This document shows, in pieces, positions 27,791 to 36,147 of a stretch of DNA of 59,625 bases. Every line of letters starts with the position of its first letter. Within the stretch, counting starts at the first letter, position 1. The DNA is taken from contig JAGCXQ010000029.1 of the NCBI GenBank assembly GCA_017961235.1, positions 1 to 59,625 of the forward strand, read 5' to 3'. The DNA comes from Clostridiales bacterium (lineage in GTDB: Bacteria > Bacillota > Clostridia > Saccharofermentanales > Saccharofermentanaceae). The position numbers and the translations under genes were made by a program. The notes under the pieces were generated by a model. The model made no database searches. It worked only from the letters and a program-made list of their open reading frames with translations, and was not told the origin of the DNA.

Positions 27791-29068
27791 TTATTTTCTG
27801 ATGATAATGCTCTCTCTTTCTGCGCCGACAGACACATACGTGATCGGGCATCCGATAGCCTTCTCAACATAGAGTACGTAGTCCTGCGCAGCCTTCGGAA
27901 GATCTTCCCATTTTCTGCATCCGGTAATGTCCGTCTTCCATCCCTCGAAGTACTCGATGACCGGTTTGCAGTCATTCAGTGCGACCGGGAACGGGAAACG
28001 GTCGATCTTCTGACCGTCCAGTTCATACTGTGTGCATACCGGGATCTTATCCATGTAGCTCAGTACGTCGAGTTTTGTCAGTGCAATCTCGGTGGCTGCC
28101 TGTACCTCTATGCCGTAGCGTGTGGCTACGATATCCAGAGGACCTACTCGGCGCGGTCTTCCTGTCTTCGCGCCATACTCGAAGCCGGCTTTTCTGAGTT
28201 CTTCTGCCTCATCGCCGAACATCTCGCATACGAAAGGACCTTCACCTACGCAGGTGGAGTATGCCTTTACGACACCGACGACATCCTCGATCTTTGCACC
28301 CGGGAAACCGGAGCCGATCGGAGCATATGCTGCCATGGTGTTAGAGGATGTGGTGTAAGGATGGATTCCGTAATCGAGGTCACGGAGAGATCCGAGCTGA
28401 GCCTCGAAGAGGATGTTCTTGTCTTCTTTTTTTGCTTCCGCTAAAAAAGCACCTGTATCACATACGAAAGGCTTGATCTTCTCACATGCATCATCGACCC
28501 ACTCTTTGAGCATTTCCATGGTGTAAGGTCTTGCGCCATATACCTTTGTGAGTGTCAGGTTCTTCCACTCCAGAAGATCTGCCAGATGGGACATCAGGTG
28601 ATCTTTGTAGAAGAGTTCACCGGCGAGGATCGTCTTCTTCTGATACTTGTCAGAGTAGAAAGGAGCGATACCCTGCTTGGTAGATCCGAACTTCTTGTCA
28701 GCCAGGCGCTGTTCTTCCAGACCATCAAGCTCTCTGTGCCACGGAAGGAGCAGCGATGCGCGGTCAGAGATCTTCAGGTTCTCCGGTGTGATCGATACGC
28801 CCTGGGAGCATACCTCGGAGATCTCCTTCCAGAGATTTTCCGGATCCAGCGCTACGCCGTTTCCGAGAATATTTACGACACCATCGCGGAAAATACCTGA
28901 CGGCAGAAGGTGAAGAGCGAATTTACCCTTCTCGTTAATGACTGTATGACCGGCATTTCCTCCGCCCTGGAAACGAACGACGATATCGTACTTTTCCGTC
29001 AGAAGATCGACCATACGGCCCTTGCCTTCATCTCCCCAGTTGATGCCCACGATTGCGCAGTTTTTCAT
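27791..29068 (-). CDS. purA: Adenylosuccinate synthetase
   Basis: PurA joins IMP and aspartate with GTP to give adenylosuccinate, the first committed step to AMP. The protein is 425 residues. Signatures include the N-terminal P-loop VGINWGDEGKGRMVD, GGGNAGHTV, FEAQLGSLRDLDYGIHPYTTSSN and GRPRRVGPLDIVATRYG. It is slightly unusual in having Arg rather than Lys after GKG and SLRDLDYG where many homologues have MLDIDHG, which suggests a divergent clostridial subgroup. A strong promoter and an inverted repeat sit in the leader. glmS follows 88 bases downstream. Confidence 0.96.
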   Translation of the reverse strand: MKNCAIVGINWGDEGKGRMVDLLTEKYDIVVRFQGGGNAGHTVINEKGKFALHLLPSGIFRDGVVNILGNGVALDPENLWKEISEVCSQGVSITPENLKISDRASLLLPWHRELDGLEEQRLADKKFGSTKQGIAPFYSDKYQKKTILAGELFYKDHLMSHLADLLEWKNLTLTKVYGARPYTMEMLKEWVDDACEKIKPFVCDTGAFLAEAKKEDKNILFEAQLGSLRDLDYGIHPYTTSSNTMAAYAPIGSGFPGAKIEDVVGVVKAYSTCVGEGPFVCEMFGDEAEELRKAGFEYGAKTGRPRRVGPLDIVATRYGIEVQAATEIALTKLDVLSYMDKIPVCTQYELDGQKIDRFPFPVALNDCKPVIEYFEGWKTDITGCRKWEDLPKAAQDYVLYVEKAIGCPITYVSVGAERESIIIRK

Positions 29069-29108
29069 GTGTTTTGCCTCCTGTTGATGTGCGAAGCTTC
29101 CAAATAAA

Positions 29109-29145
29109 CAATGGTGTCCTGTTGTACTAAATCAAGACACCATTG
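29109..29145 (-). promoter_or_regulatory. Perfect inverted repeat in the purA leader
   Basis: CAATGGTGTC (29109-29118) and GACACCATTG (29136-29145) form a perfect 10-base inverted repeat with a 17-base spacer, close to the expected purA transcription start. A second TTGACA overlaps it. It may be an operator or a leader hairpin. It does not match the purine-box sequence of Bacillus PurR. Confidence 0.55.
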
Positions 29146-29160
29146 TCAATACCGTCACAT

Positions 29161-29189
29161 TTTATACTCTATATAAAGAGCGTTGTCAA
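29161..29189 (-). promoter_or_regulatory. Sigma-A-type promoter for purA
   Basis: On the minus strand TTGACA (29184-29189), a 17-base spacer and TATAAA (29161-29166) form a near-consensus promoter. It overlaps the stop codon of the upstream NnrE gene and lies about 95 bases before the purA start. Confidence 0.75.
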
Positions 29190-30049
29190 GATTTTCCTTC
29201 TTCGTCCGATCCAACGTCCGCATCTTCTTCCGGCTCTTCCGGGATCGGTCCGAGTACGATATCTGCGAAGTTAATGGGAAGTCCGATCGTCGGAACGCGC
29301 ACCTGACCGGCTTTTGATCTGCCCGGAAGGACAGTGATACCCTTCTTCGGGAGCACGAAGGAGACCGTCAGATCTGCTGTGATCGCACCGGGATCCACTT
29401 CACCTGTATTACAGTCCACACCCGTCGGGATATCGATCGCGATGACTCGGGCACCGCGGCTGTGTCCCTCTTCGATCTTCGCCGTGATGGCGAGGAGATT
29501 TGGCGGAAGAGGTCGTGCAAATTCATATCCTGTGCCGATGATGCCATCGACCAGCACACACGGCATGCCGGGTTCTTTTTCATAGATCATGCGGGAGATA
29601 CCGGCCTGCCAGATCGCCGGATCGAATTCGGATGCGGGCTTGATCGGCACACCGAATTTCTCTGCCGCCGCACGGTTATTCTTTACCGCCGGAGACTGCG
29701 TCTCGCCGGGGAAGCAGTCCCAGATCGTAACTGTATATCCCCATGCCTTCAGGATCCTTGCCGCAACATAGGAGTCTCCGCCGTTCATACCCTTTCCGGC
29801 GAAGAAATGGATCGGTGTGGTCAGTGCTTTTGCCACGATAGTACAGGCATTGGCGACCGCCAGTCCCGCGTGCTCCATCAGGATCGATACCGGTACCTGA
29901 TAGTCGCCTGATGCAGCCTTGTCGATCAGCCTCTGCTCTTCCCGCGTGAGCGTCATCCGCACGCGGCGCACCGGCTCGACAGGCTCCTTCGGCGGTGGTG
30001 GATTCAGTATGCTTTTTTGCGGCCAAAATGGGCTTTCATTTTTTCTCAT
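29186..30049 (-). CDS. nnrE: NAD(P)H-hydrate epimerase (YjeF N-terminal domain protein)
   Basis: The enzyme interconverts R and S forms of hydrated, damaged NAD(P)H so that a dehydratase can repair them. The 287-residue protein has a single YjeF_N domain (about 30-270) with GKGMNGGDSYVAARIL (binding loop), LVDGIIGTGYEF and IAIDIPTGVDCNTGEVD. The first 30 residues are a Pro-rich extension (LNPPPPKEPVEP) and the last 20 are acidic; both are outside the family core. Many clostridia fuse this domain to the NnrD dehydratase. Here it stands alone, so the dehydratase must be encoded elsewhere or be absent. AGGAAG lies directly before the ATG. Confidence 0.9.
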   Translation of the reverse strand: MRKNESPFWPQKSILNPPPPKEPVEPVRRVRMTLTREEQRLIDKAASGDYQVPVSILMEHAGLAVANACTIVAKALTTPIHFFAGKGMNGGDSYVAARILKAWGYTVTIWDCFPGETQSPAVKNNRAAAEKFGVPIKPASEFDPAIWQAGISRMIYEKEPGMPCVLVDGIIGTGYEFARPLPPNLLAITAKIEEGHSRGARVIAIDIPTGVDCNTGEVDPGAITADLTVSFVLPKKGITVLPGRSKAGQVRVPTIGLPINFADIVLGPIPEEPEEDADVGSDEEGKS

Positions 30050-30120
30050 TCTTCCTACCCGCTTTCACCATTGTTACACTACGCTCCGGAACAAAAAGGC
30101 GGAGCAGCCCCTCACATCCT

Positions 30121-30639
30121 TCATTGTATCATTTCATTTCCGATATGGTCGAGTGCTTTTACGATAGGGATCGTCAGGAAGGCGATCAGCGCGCCGGCCA
30201 GACTTCCTGCCAGGACCAGATACGGGAGATAGGAGATCACATAGACTGTCCGCATCACCCAGAGAGCCGCGAGAATCTGTCCGATCCCGTGCGAAGCAGC
30301 TCCGGCGATACTGACACCGAAGATGGAGACATGTTTTCTTTCCACCAGAAGGCACATCGTGCCCCAGGCGAAGATCCCGCCCAGAAGCGAGAACAGAAAT
30401 CCGACGATGTTTCCGCCGAGTCCGAGGATCACGAGAGAACGGAGCACCGCCACGAGAAACGCCTCCTTTTTCCCGACTCCGTAAAGCGTCACGAGAATTG
30501 CGATGTTGGCAAGTCCGAGCTTGAAGCCGGGGATCGGCAGGATCCCTCTCGGCAGGAGCCATGCTTCCAGGATGCTCAGCACCAGAGCCAGGGAGAGCAT
30601 TATAGCGGTCTTTGCGATGTCAAAAGCACTCTTTCTCAT
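30121..30639 (-). CDS. Gx transporter family membrane protein (Hpre_diP_synt_I)
   Basis: The protein is 172 residues with about five hydrophobic helices. LEAWLLPRGILPIPGFKLGLANIAILVTLY and repeated small-residue Gly motifs (LGLGGNIVGF, AGAASHGIGQ) mark the family once named heptaprenyl diphosphate synthase component I, now called Gx transporters and resembling ECF-type S components. The start overlaps the NusG-II gene stop by 4 bases, and that gene overlaps apbE. This trio is a recurring set in Firmicutes linked to extracytosolic flavin transfer and electron export. The substrate is unknown; a flavin or quinone precursor is possible. Confidence 0.85.
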   Translation of the reverse strand: MRKSAFDIAKTAIMLSLALVLSILEAWLLPRGILPIPGFKLGLANIAILVTLYGVGKKEAFLVAVLRSLVILGLGGNIVGFLFSLLGGIFAWGTMCLLVERKHVSIFGVSIAGAASHGIGQILAALWVMRTVYVISYLPYLVLAGSLAGALIAFLTIPIVKALDHIGNEMIQ

Positions 30640-31100
30640 TTCGCTACAGCATCCACCTTTCCGGACGGGTTGCCCTCATCTGAGTTCCCGGAAACGATCT
30701 GCACGACGACCCGGTTCGGAAGACATACCGCTCCGTCTCCCGGAGATGTCAGTTCTCCCTCTTTTTCGCAGATCTTATCCGCACAGCTGCTCTCTTTGAT
30801 ATAGACTTTTTCGGAAGACAGATAGATGATCATGTGCCCGCGATCCGAATCGATCCGATATTCCATCGGTTCGGAAAACTCGCGCAGATCCATCTCCAGA
30901 AGGACTTTTCCGTCCTGTGTGATTCGCACATACCGTGCATCGTCTTTATGGATATGGCGGTGGATAAATAAGCCGCCGATAATGATCGCGCAGCACAGCA
31001 CGATCGCGCCGACAATAAATGCGTCTCCGGAAGAGAATCGGAAATTTCTCGGTGGCCGCTTCTTAGTCGAAGTATTCGATTGTCCATCCGTCTTGTGCAT
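30636..31100 (-). CDS. NusG-domain-II membrane-anchored protein
   Basis: The protein is 154 residues. A polar, basic N-terminus of about 27 residues is followed by one transmembrane helix (AFIVGAIVLCCAIIIGGLF) and an external NusG domain II of about 90 residues. The domain has YVRITQDGKVLLEMDL, the conserved ESSCADKICEKEG Cys pair and CLPNRVVVQI. This is the small extracytoplasmic NusG_II family, not transcription factor NusG. It overlaps both neighbours (37 bases with apbE, 4 with the Gx transporter), indicating translational coupling. Proteins of this type occur beside ApbE in flavin-based electron-transfer loci; the molecular role is unknown. Confidence 0.85.
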   Translation of the reverse strand: MHKTDGQSNTSTKKRPPRNFRFSSGDAFIVGAIVLCCAIIIGGLFIHRHIHKDDARYVRITQDGKVLLEMDLREFSEPMEYRIDSDRGHMIIYLSSEKVYIKESSCADKICEKEGELTSPGDGAVCLPNRVVVQIVSGNSDEGNPSGKVDAVAK

Positions 31101-32157
31101 TCACCTTCCCCTTTAGTGACGAAGATACCCATAATGTACCATTATCCATGCACAAAATACAATCAAGCCCCATTCTATTTGCCATCGTTTTCGCATCCGT
31201 GGGAGCCACGGTAAAGAGCGCCGTAGAATATGCATCTCCACGTGCACCGTCTGATCCGATGATCGTGACAGACAGAATATCCGTGTCGGAAGGGAAGCCC
31301 GTTCTAGTATCCATGATGTGTCCGTAGCGTACACCATCCTGCACGAAGTACCGTTCATATGCACCGCTGGTGATGACCGTGCAGACTTTATTTCCGGAAA
31401 GAGAATATGTACAGCAGAGTGAATTCGGCGAGATCGGAGATGCCACACCGATAGATAGTTCTGAAGAGGATGTCCACGCACAGATATTACCGCCGAGATC
31501 CAGAAGGATCTTCTTGAGATTAAAGTTACGCAGCTTCTGCATCAGGATATCGCCGATGAAGCCCTTGGCAACTCCGCCAAGATCCACGGCAACACCGGGC
31601 TCGACATATGCGCGATGGTTGGAAAGAAGGTGTACCTTACGGTAATCGACGTTCTTGACGGCCTCCTCGATATCCTGCCTGTTCGGAACATGCATGTTGT
31701 CTGTTCCGAATCCCCACAGATCCATGATCGGAGCGATCGTCGGATCGAATCTTCCCCCGGTCTCCTCGGCGTATTTTTTCGCCATCTGAAGGAGATAGTA
31801 TGTATCCTCGGATAAGGTTACCGGTTCTTTTTCCGAAGAAGAATTCAGCTTTGCGATCTCGCTGTCTTCTTTCTGACGCGAAAACTTCGCTTCCATCTTC
31901 AGGAGCAGATCAGATGCTTCCTTCACTGCTTTGTTTGCGTCTTTTCCCGCGCAGGTCAGCGTGATATAGGTATCACATGCAAAGATCGACAGTGATTTTT
32001 CATTCGTCTTTTTACAGCCGGAAAGGGTAAAGATCCAAGAGAAAATAAAAGTGAACGAAAGAAAAAAAGCCATGCTCCTTCCGGGCCGGGAAGAAGATGG
32101 CCTTTGTTTTTTGCTATTTGCTGTCTTATTATGTCTTTTCCAGATAACTGATCTCAT
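31063..32157 (-). CDS. apbE: FAD:protein FMN transferase (ApbE), lipoprotein
   Basis: ApbE attaches FMN from FAD to Thr/Ser of extracytoplasmic proteins using Mg2+. Core motifs are KMEAKFSRQKEDSEIAKLN, FDPTIAPIMDLWGFG, VDLGGVAKGF, LLDLGGNICA and ITSGAYERYF with HIMDTRTGFP. The lipoprotein signal ends in LSGC. The frame is open to 32217. I choose the ATG at 32157 (GAGG 6 bases upstream, and a basic n-region before the hydrophobic helix), giving about 364 residues and a 29-base overlap with the preceding gene. An ATG at 32073 is possible but has ribosome-site spacing of one base and no positive n-region. The FMN acceptor protein is not in the window. Confidence 0.9.
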   Translation of the reverse strand: MRSVIWKRHNKTANSKKQRPSSSRPGRSMAFFLSFTFIFSWIFTLSGCKKTNEKSLSIFACDTYITLTCAGKDANKAVKEASDLLLKMEAKFSRQKEDSEIAKLNSSSEKEPVTLSEDTYYLLQMAKKYAEETGGRFDPTIAPIMDLWGFGTDNMHVPNRQDIEEAVKNVDYRKVHLLSNHRAYVEPGVAVDLGGVAKGFIGDILMQKLRNFNLKKILLDLGGNICAWTSSSELSIGVASPISPNSLCCTYSLSGNKVCTVITSGAYERYFVQDGVRYGHIMDTRTGFPSDTDILSVTIIGSDGARGDAYSTALFTVAPTDAKTMANRMGLDCILCMDNGTLWVSSSLKGKVNAQDGWTIEYFD

Positions 32158-33367
32158 GGTCGTCCTCAGAGTCGTCCTCCCGTTTGTGCCGGGTCTCCTT
32201 CCCATGGAAGATCGCATAGATGTAACCGCCTCCGGCGATCACCAGTACGATTCCCACAGCAAGGGCCTCTCCCCAGAATACCACATATTGTTCGGCAAGT
32301 CTTGCGGACCTCTCGTAATATGGTATCTGCAGCATATCACTGTCGGAGTATGACTTCTTTAACGGAAAGTACTTCTTCCAGAGCGAACTGACATGAAATC
32401 TCGAAGTATTACAGATGACCTGCAGTGCGGAATCATCTTCGCTGTATCCGATGGAGTCCGCCAGCGCCTGGACAAGATCATTATACGCTATGTTCTTGAT
32501 CGGGTCCATCAGAAGGACTTCGTAGCAGGTGATAGCCAGATCCGTATCATGAACGATATTCGATGCGTCTTCCGACGTCGAGATAGAGGCGACCGGTCCG
32601 TTGGCAAGCGCTGCAAGCTGCGGGAACTGGACATATGCGCGGGGTCTGGTGACGCCCGTTGTCTCTGCGATTGCATCCTTCCCTTCGTTTACGACTCCGA
32701 CTACCTGGAAGCTCAGTCCGTTGATTTCGACCAAAGCTCCCAGTACCTGATAGGAGTGGAACAGATTCCAAGCCAGCTGCGTATTCAGAACGACAGAGAA
32801 TCTGTCGCCGTTTTCATCCGGGAGAAATCCTCCGCTTTCGTAGCAGAAAGGATGGATGACAGCATAATCATTACTGACTCCGATGACCTCGCAGGAATCA
32901 ATACTGCCTGTTTCCTCTTTCTCGAGATAACCTCTGGCAGGATAGTTCGCTACTGCGGAATAGCAGTCTTTCCACGGATTAACGATCTGCGTATCTTTCG
33001 AAGAGAATCTTCCGGTTCCGAGCGTGGAAAGCTCTGTTGCATCAAGCACCTCGTGGATCGACTTGACTTTATCGAGATCAAGTCCCTTCGAAGATCTTCT
33101 CGGTGCGGATCCGTCATCTGTCGCCAGACACGGGCCCAGCACTGTCAGCTGACGATAAGGCATGGTCTTCGATTCGAAGTAATCCGCCGCATACTGGAAG
33201 GACTGGCCATCGAGCACCTGATGGATACGGACGACCGAGGCAGTAGAGAGTACGATTCCACCGATCACCAGGAAAAACGGCAGCCCCATCAGAACATAAT
33301 GGCAGTGACGGCAGAGGTCGCCCCATTTTCTCTTTATGAAATTCTTCATCTTCGTGCGGAATTCCAT
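32129..33367 (-). CDS. MacB-periplasmic-core-like membrane protein
   Basis: The protein is 412 residues with one N-terminal transmembrane helix (VLMGLPFFLVIGGIVLSTASVV), a large external region (about 45-350) and one C-terminal helix (EALAVGIVLVIAGGGYIYAIF). It ends in a charged tail. The external part has the alternating pattern of MacB-type periplasmic core domains (VIGVSNDYAVIHPFCYESGGFL, then VVLNTQLAWNLF and FQVVGVVNEG). The usual FtsX permease helices 2-4 are missing, so it is not a full transporter. It shares one base with the upstream HlyD-like gene, implying a complex of the two. Neither has an ATPase gene beside it. The family assignment is moderate. Confidence 0.6.
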   Translation of the reverse strand: MEFRTKMKNFIKRKWGDLCRHCHYVLMGLPFFLVIGGIVLSTASVVRIHQVLDGQSFQYAADYFESKTMPYRQLTVLGPCLATDDGSAPRRSSKGLDLDKVKSIHEVLDATELSTLGTGRFSSKDTQIVNPWKDCYSAVANYPARGYLEKEETGSIDSCEVIGVSNDYAVIHPFCYESGGFLPDENGDRFSVVLNTQLAWNLFHSYQVLGALVEINGLSFQVVGVVNEGKDAIAETTGVTRPRAYVQFPQLAALANGPVASISTSEDASNIVHDTDLAITCYEVLLMDPIKNIAYNDLVQALADSIGYSEDDSALQVICNTSRFHVSSLWKKYFPLKKSYSDSDMLQIPYYERSARLAEQYVVFWGEALAVGIVLVIAGGGYIYAIFHGKETRHKREDDSEDDHEISYLEKT

Positions 33368-35049
33368 CAGTTCGTTTCTCCTTGTGCCAGACGTACCTGT
33401 TCACCGTTTTTGATCGGCTTTTCTGTTCTGACGATACAGTAGGCCATATTGACTCCTGCGCCCTCGATCGCATAGGATGTCGCGTCTTCTCCTACGATCT
33501 TGACCGGGAGTTTGCGGGCGATATAACGTTCTCCGAGAGGAGTGTTCTTCGTAACGAGTATATAGATGAACGAGCCTTCCGTATCCGACTGCACCGCGCC
33601 CTTGGGAACAACACAGTCATAGTAGCGGTTCGATGTGGAGATCGTGCAGTTGATCTGCATCGCACCGGGGACCATATACGATCCTTCGACCGTGATACGG
33701 ACGATCCTGGAATTTATCGGATCCGACGGATCCGGACGGACGGAGTCAACAACAGCGCTATCGCAGTAATCGGTTCTAACTTCAGATCCGACCATCATAC
33801 TGTCCGCATCTTTCTTCTGGATCTGGCAATCAACATACATTCCGGATTCCATATCTGCGATGACGAACATCTCATCATCCTTCATGCACTGACCGCCACG
33901 GGTCGCACTGATAGAGATGAGCGTACCGGAGATCGGTGCACGGATCTCAGTGATCTTGTAGTACTCTTCCAGTTCCTTGATTTTCTTTTCGAGCTCCTCT
34001 TTTCTCTTGAGCTTCTCTTCTTTAGTATCTTTTTCACGGTCTGAATCGATGCCTGCATTTGTTTTCGCATCACTAAGTGTTTTTCTAGCTACCTGAAGAG
34101 TATGCTTGGCATCTTTCAGCGCACGCTCTGCATCTTCTACAGTTGTGATCTGTTCAAACTCGGCAAGGTCTGTCTGTTTTTCTTCAAGTTCAGTCGATTT
34201 CTTCGTGTAAGCAGCTTCTTTATCGACCAGCTGTGAGCATACGTTCTTGAGTTCTTCCGAAGTCGTGTTGTAAGAAGCCTGTTCTTTTTCCACTGCCTTC
34301 TGGGCTTCTGCAACATCCTGGTTTGCCTGATCCAGTGCCGCCTGGTCAAAATTCGGATCAGATGGATCCGTAACGCATGCTGCGAGTGCATCCTGAGCTG
34401 TTGTCAGTGTTTCCTTGGCAGTTTCGATCCTTTCGTAGATCGTATCTCTTCTCTGCTCAAGCTCCTGCTTCTTTGACTCCAAAACAGTCTTATCTTTTTC
34501 GAGCTGTGTAAGCTGATCCGAAATCACTTTAATATCGTTTCTCGTCTGGGCGACCACGGCGTCCTTATTTTTTGCTGCTGCCAGGTTTTTCTCCGCCTGC
34601 TTTACCGCTTTTTCCGCATCATAAACAGCCATTTCCATGTCATAGTAATCACTGCTTTCCGAGGGTTTTCTTGCGTCATATTCCATCTCTTTTTCCAGAT
34701 CCTGGAGACTCTTTCTCGCCTCATCGAGATCCGCATGTTCTTCAGAAACTTCAAAGGTGGCAAGAACCTCTCCTTCTTCCACTTCCTGATAGAGATATAC
34801 CGGAACATCTGCGATCGTCATCTCACCCGGAGATTTAACCTTCAGCTCGGTATTGGCATGCAGCGTTCCAGATGCGCGTGAGATACTACTCAGTGTCGCA
34901 CCATAGATCTGCTGCGTGCTGACCTGTGTCAGTGTCATATTCATGATCGTGTTAGAAAAGAACGTCAGGATCCCCATTATGATCAGGAAGATGATCAGTG
35001 CCCTGATGATCCACTTTCTGCTCTTTTTCTTTTTATTCTCGTCTGACAT
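33367..35049 (-). CDS. HlyD/MacA-like adaptor protein with long coiled coil
   Basis: The protein is about 560 residues with a single N-terminal transmembrane helix (WIIRALIIFLIIMGILTFF). A first beta/lipoyl half has EMTIADVPVYLYQEVEEGEVLATFE. A coiled coil of about 230 residues (roughly 120-345) follows, then the second lipoyl half (EYYKITEIRAPISGTLISISATRGG) and a beta-barrel. The order matches membrane-fusion (adaptor) proteins of efflux systems, which in Gram-positives partner MacB/FtsX-type proteins. I start at the ATG at 35049, as AGGAGG sits 8 bases ahead; the in-frame TTG two codons earlier is too close. It is co-transcribed with the MacB-core-like gene and lies 29 bases after the sugar permease. 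Confidence 0.85.
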   Translation of the reverse strand: MSDENKKKKSRKWIIRALIIFLIIMGILTFFSNTIMNMTLTQVSTQQIYGATLSSISRASGTLHANTELKVKSPGEMTIADVPVYLYQEVEEGEVLATFEVSEEHADLDEARKSLQDLEKEMEYDARKPSESSDYYDMEMAVYDAEKAVKQAEKNLAAAKNKDAVVAQTRNDIKVISDQLTQLEKDKTVLESKKQELEQRRDTIYERIETAKETLTTAQDALAACVTDPSDPNFDQAALDQANQDVAEAQKAVEKEQASYNTTSEELKNVCSQLVDKEAAYTKKSTELEEKQTDLAEFEQITTVEDAERALKDAKHTLQVARKTLSDAKTNAGIDSDREKDTKEEKLKRKEELEKKIKELEEYYKITEIRAPISGTLISISATRGGQCMKDDEMFVIADMESGMYVDCQIQKKDADSMMVGSEVRTDYCDSAVVDSVRPDPSDPINSRIVRITVEGSYMVPGAMQINCTISTSNRYYDCVVPKGAVQSDTEGSFIYILVTKNTPLGERYIARKLPVKIVGEDATSYAIEGAGVNMAYCIVRTEKPIKNGEQVRLAQGETN

Positions 35050-35078
35050 AGTCAAAACCTCCTAGTAACCTCGAAACC

Positions 35079-36143
35079 TTATTTGATTCCCGATCGGGAG
35101 ATACCCTCGACCAGATACTGTTCTCCATAAAGGAAGATCAGAAGCGGCGGCAGCATGAATATGAATGATGCCGCGAACGCGACGCCTACTTCCGAGGCGT
35201 TGATCTGCGATAAGAATACGGACAGCGGCTGCTTACTGGAATCCTCCAGAAGGATCAGCGGCTGCTCGACCATGTTCCAGTAGTCGATGAAAAGAAGGAT
35301 CGCCATCGCGTAAACAGCACTCTTACACATCGGAAGACATATTTTCGTGAAGATATTCCATTCGTTCGCGCCGTCAAGCTTCGCCGCCTCGATATAAGAA
35401 GACGGGATCTGCCGCATGTACTTACTTAAAAGGAATACGCTGAATGTGGAGAATACACCCGGAAGGATGATCGCCCACCACGTGTTATAGATACCCAGCT
35501 TATTCGCGATCAGGTAATTCGGAACGAGTGTTACCTGGAACGGCATGAGCATCAGGATGACGTAGGAGAAGAACAGTACTTCTCTTCTCTTTCTTCTGTA
35601 TCTTGCAAAGCTGTAGGAAGCTAAGCATCCGACCAGGATCTGTCCCAGAACGATAGGCACGACCAGTGCCACGGAGTTCCAGAACTTAAGAAGATAAGTC
35701 GGGCTCAAAAACAGCAGTGTCTTGTACTGGGAGAACGATACCATGTCCGGGATCATCTTCAGCTTCGGTGTCGAGGAAAGATATACTTTCGTCTCCGAGG
35801 AAGCGGACGACAGGCTGTTATACACTGCACTGTAATTCGTCTTGATCTCATCTGTGGACATGAAGGAGTCCAGGATCGTGAGCACGATCGGCATCAGTGC
35901 GAAGGCTGCAACAGCAAATGCCAGGAGAAATCCGAGAGTTGTCCAGATCCTTCCGGTCGCCGTTCTGATGCGCATTCTTCTTTTCGCATCCGCTCGGCCC
36001 TTCTCATGCATCTTCTCGATCTCTTCTTCCGAGAGACGGACGATCTCTACTTCTTTAAGATCGCGGATCGAACCATGCTCATGGGTCTCTTCTTTTACCT
36101 TGGACGGAATGGGATTTAGTGGAGTGATTTCATTTCTTTTCAT
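35079..36143 (-). CDS. Carbohydrate ABC transporter permease, MalG-like
   Basis: This is an inner permease subunit of 354 residues. An unusually long charged cytoplasmic N-terminus of about 65 residues (EIVRLSEEEIEKMHEKGRADAKRR) precedes the first membrane helix. The remaining helices follow the MalG plan, with a large external loop between helices 1 and 2. The EAA loop that contacts the ATPase is EAAKLDGANEWNIFTKICLP, in good agreement with the consensus. The C-terminus ends GISRSGIK, like many MalG proteins (VEGLTAGAVK). The partner permease is immediately upstream with 4 bases between. No ATPase gene is nearby, so a shared MsmX-type ATPase is likely. Confidence 0.92.
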   Translation of the reverse strand: MKRNEITPLNPIPSKVKEETHEHGSIRDLKEVEIVRLSEEEIEKMHEKGRADAKRRMRIRTATGRIWTTLGFLLAFAVAAFALMPIVLTILDSFMSTDEIKTNYSAVYNSLSSASSETKVYLSSTPKLKMIPDMVSFSQYKTLLFLSPTYLLKFWNSVALVVPIVLGQILVGCLASYSFARYRRKRREVLFFSYVILMLMPFQVTLVPNYLIANKLGIYNTWWAIILPGVFSTFSVFLLSKYMRQIPSSYIEAAKLDGANEWNIFTKICLPMCKSAVYAMAILLFIDYWNMVEQPLILLEDSSKQPLSVFLSQINASEVGVAFAASFIFMLPPLLIFLYGEQYLVEGISRSGIK

Positions 36144-36147
36144 GCTG

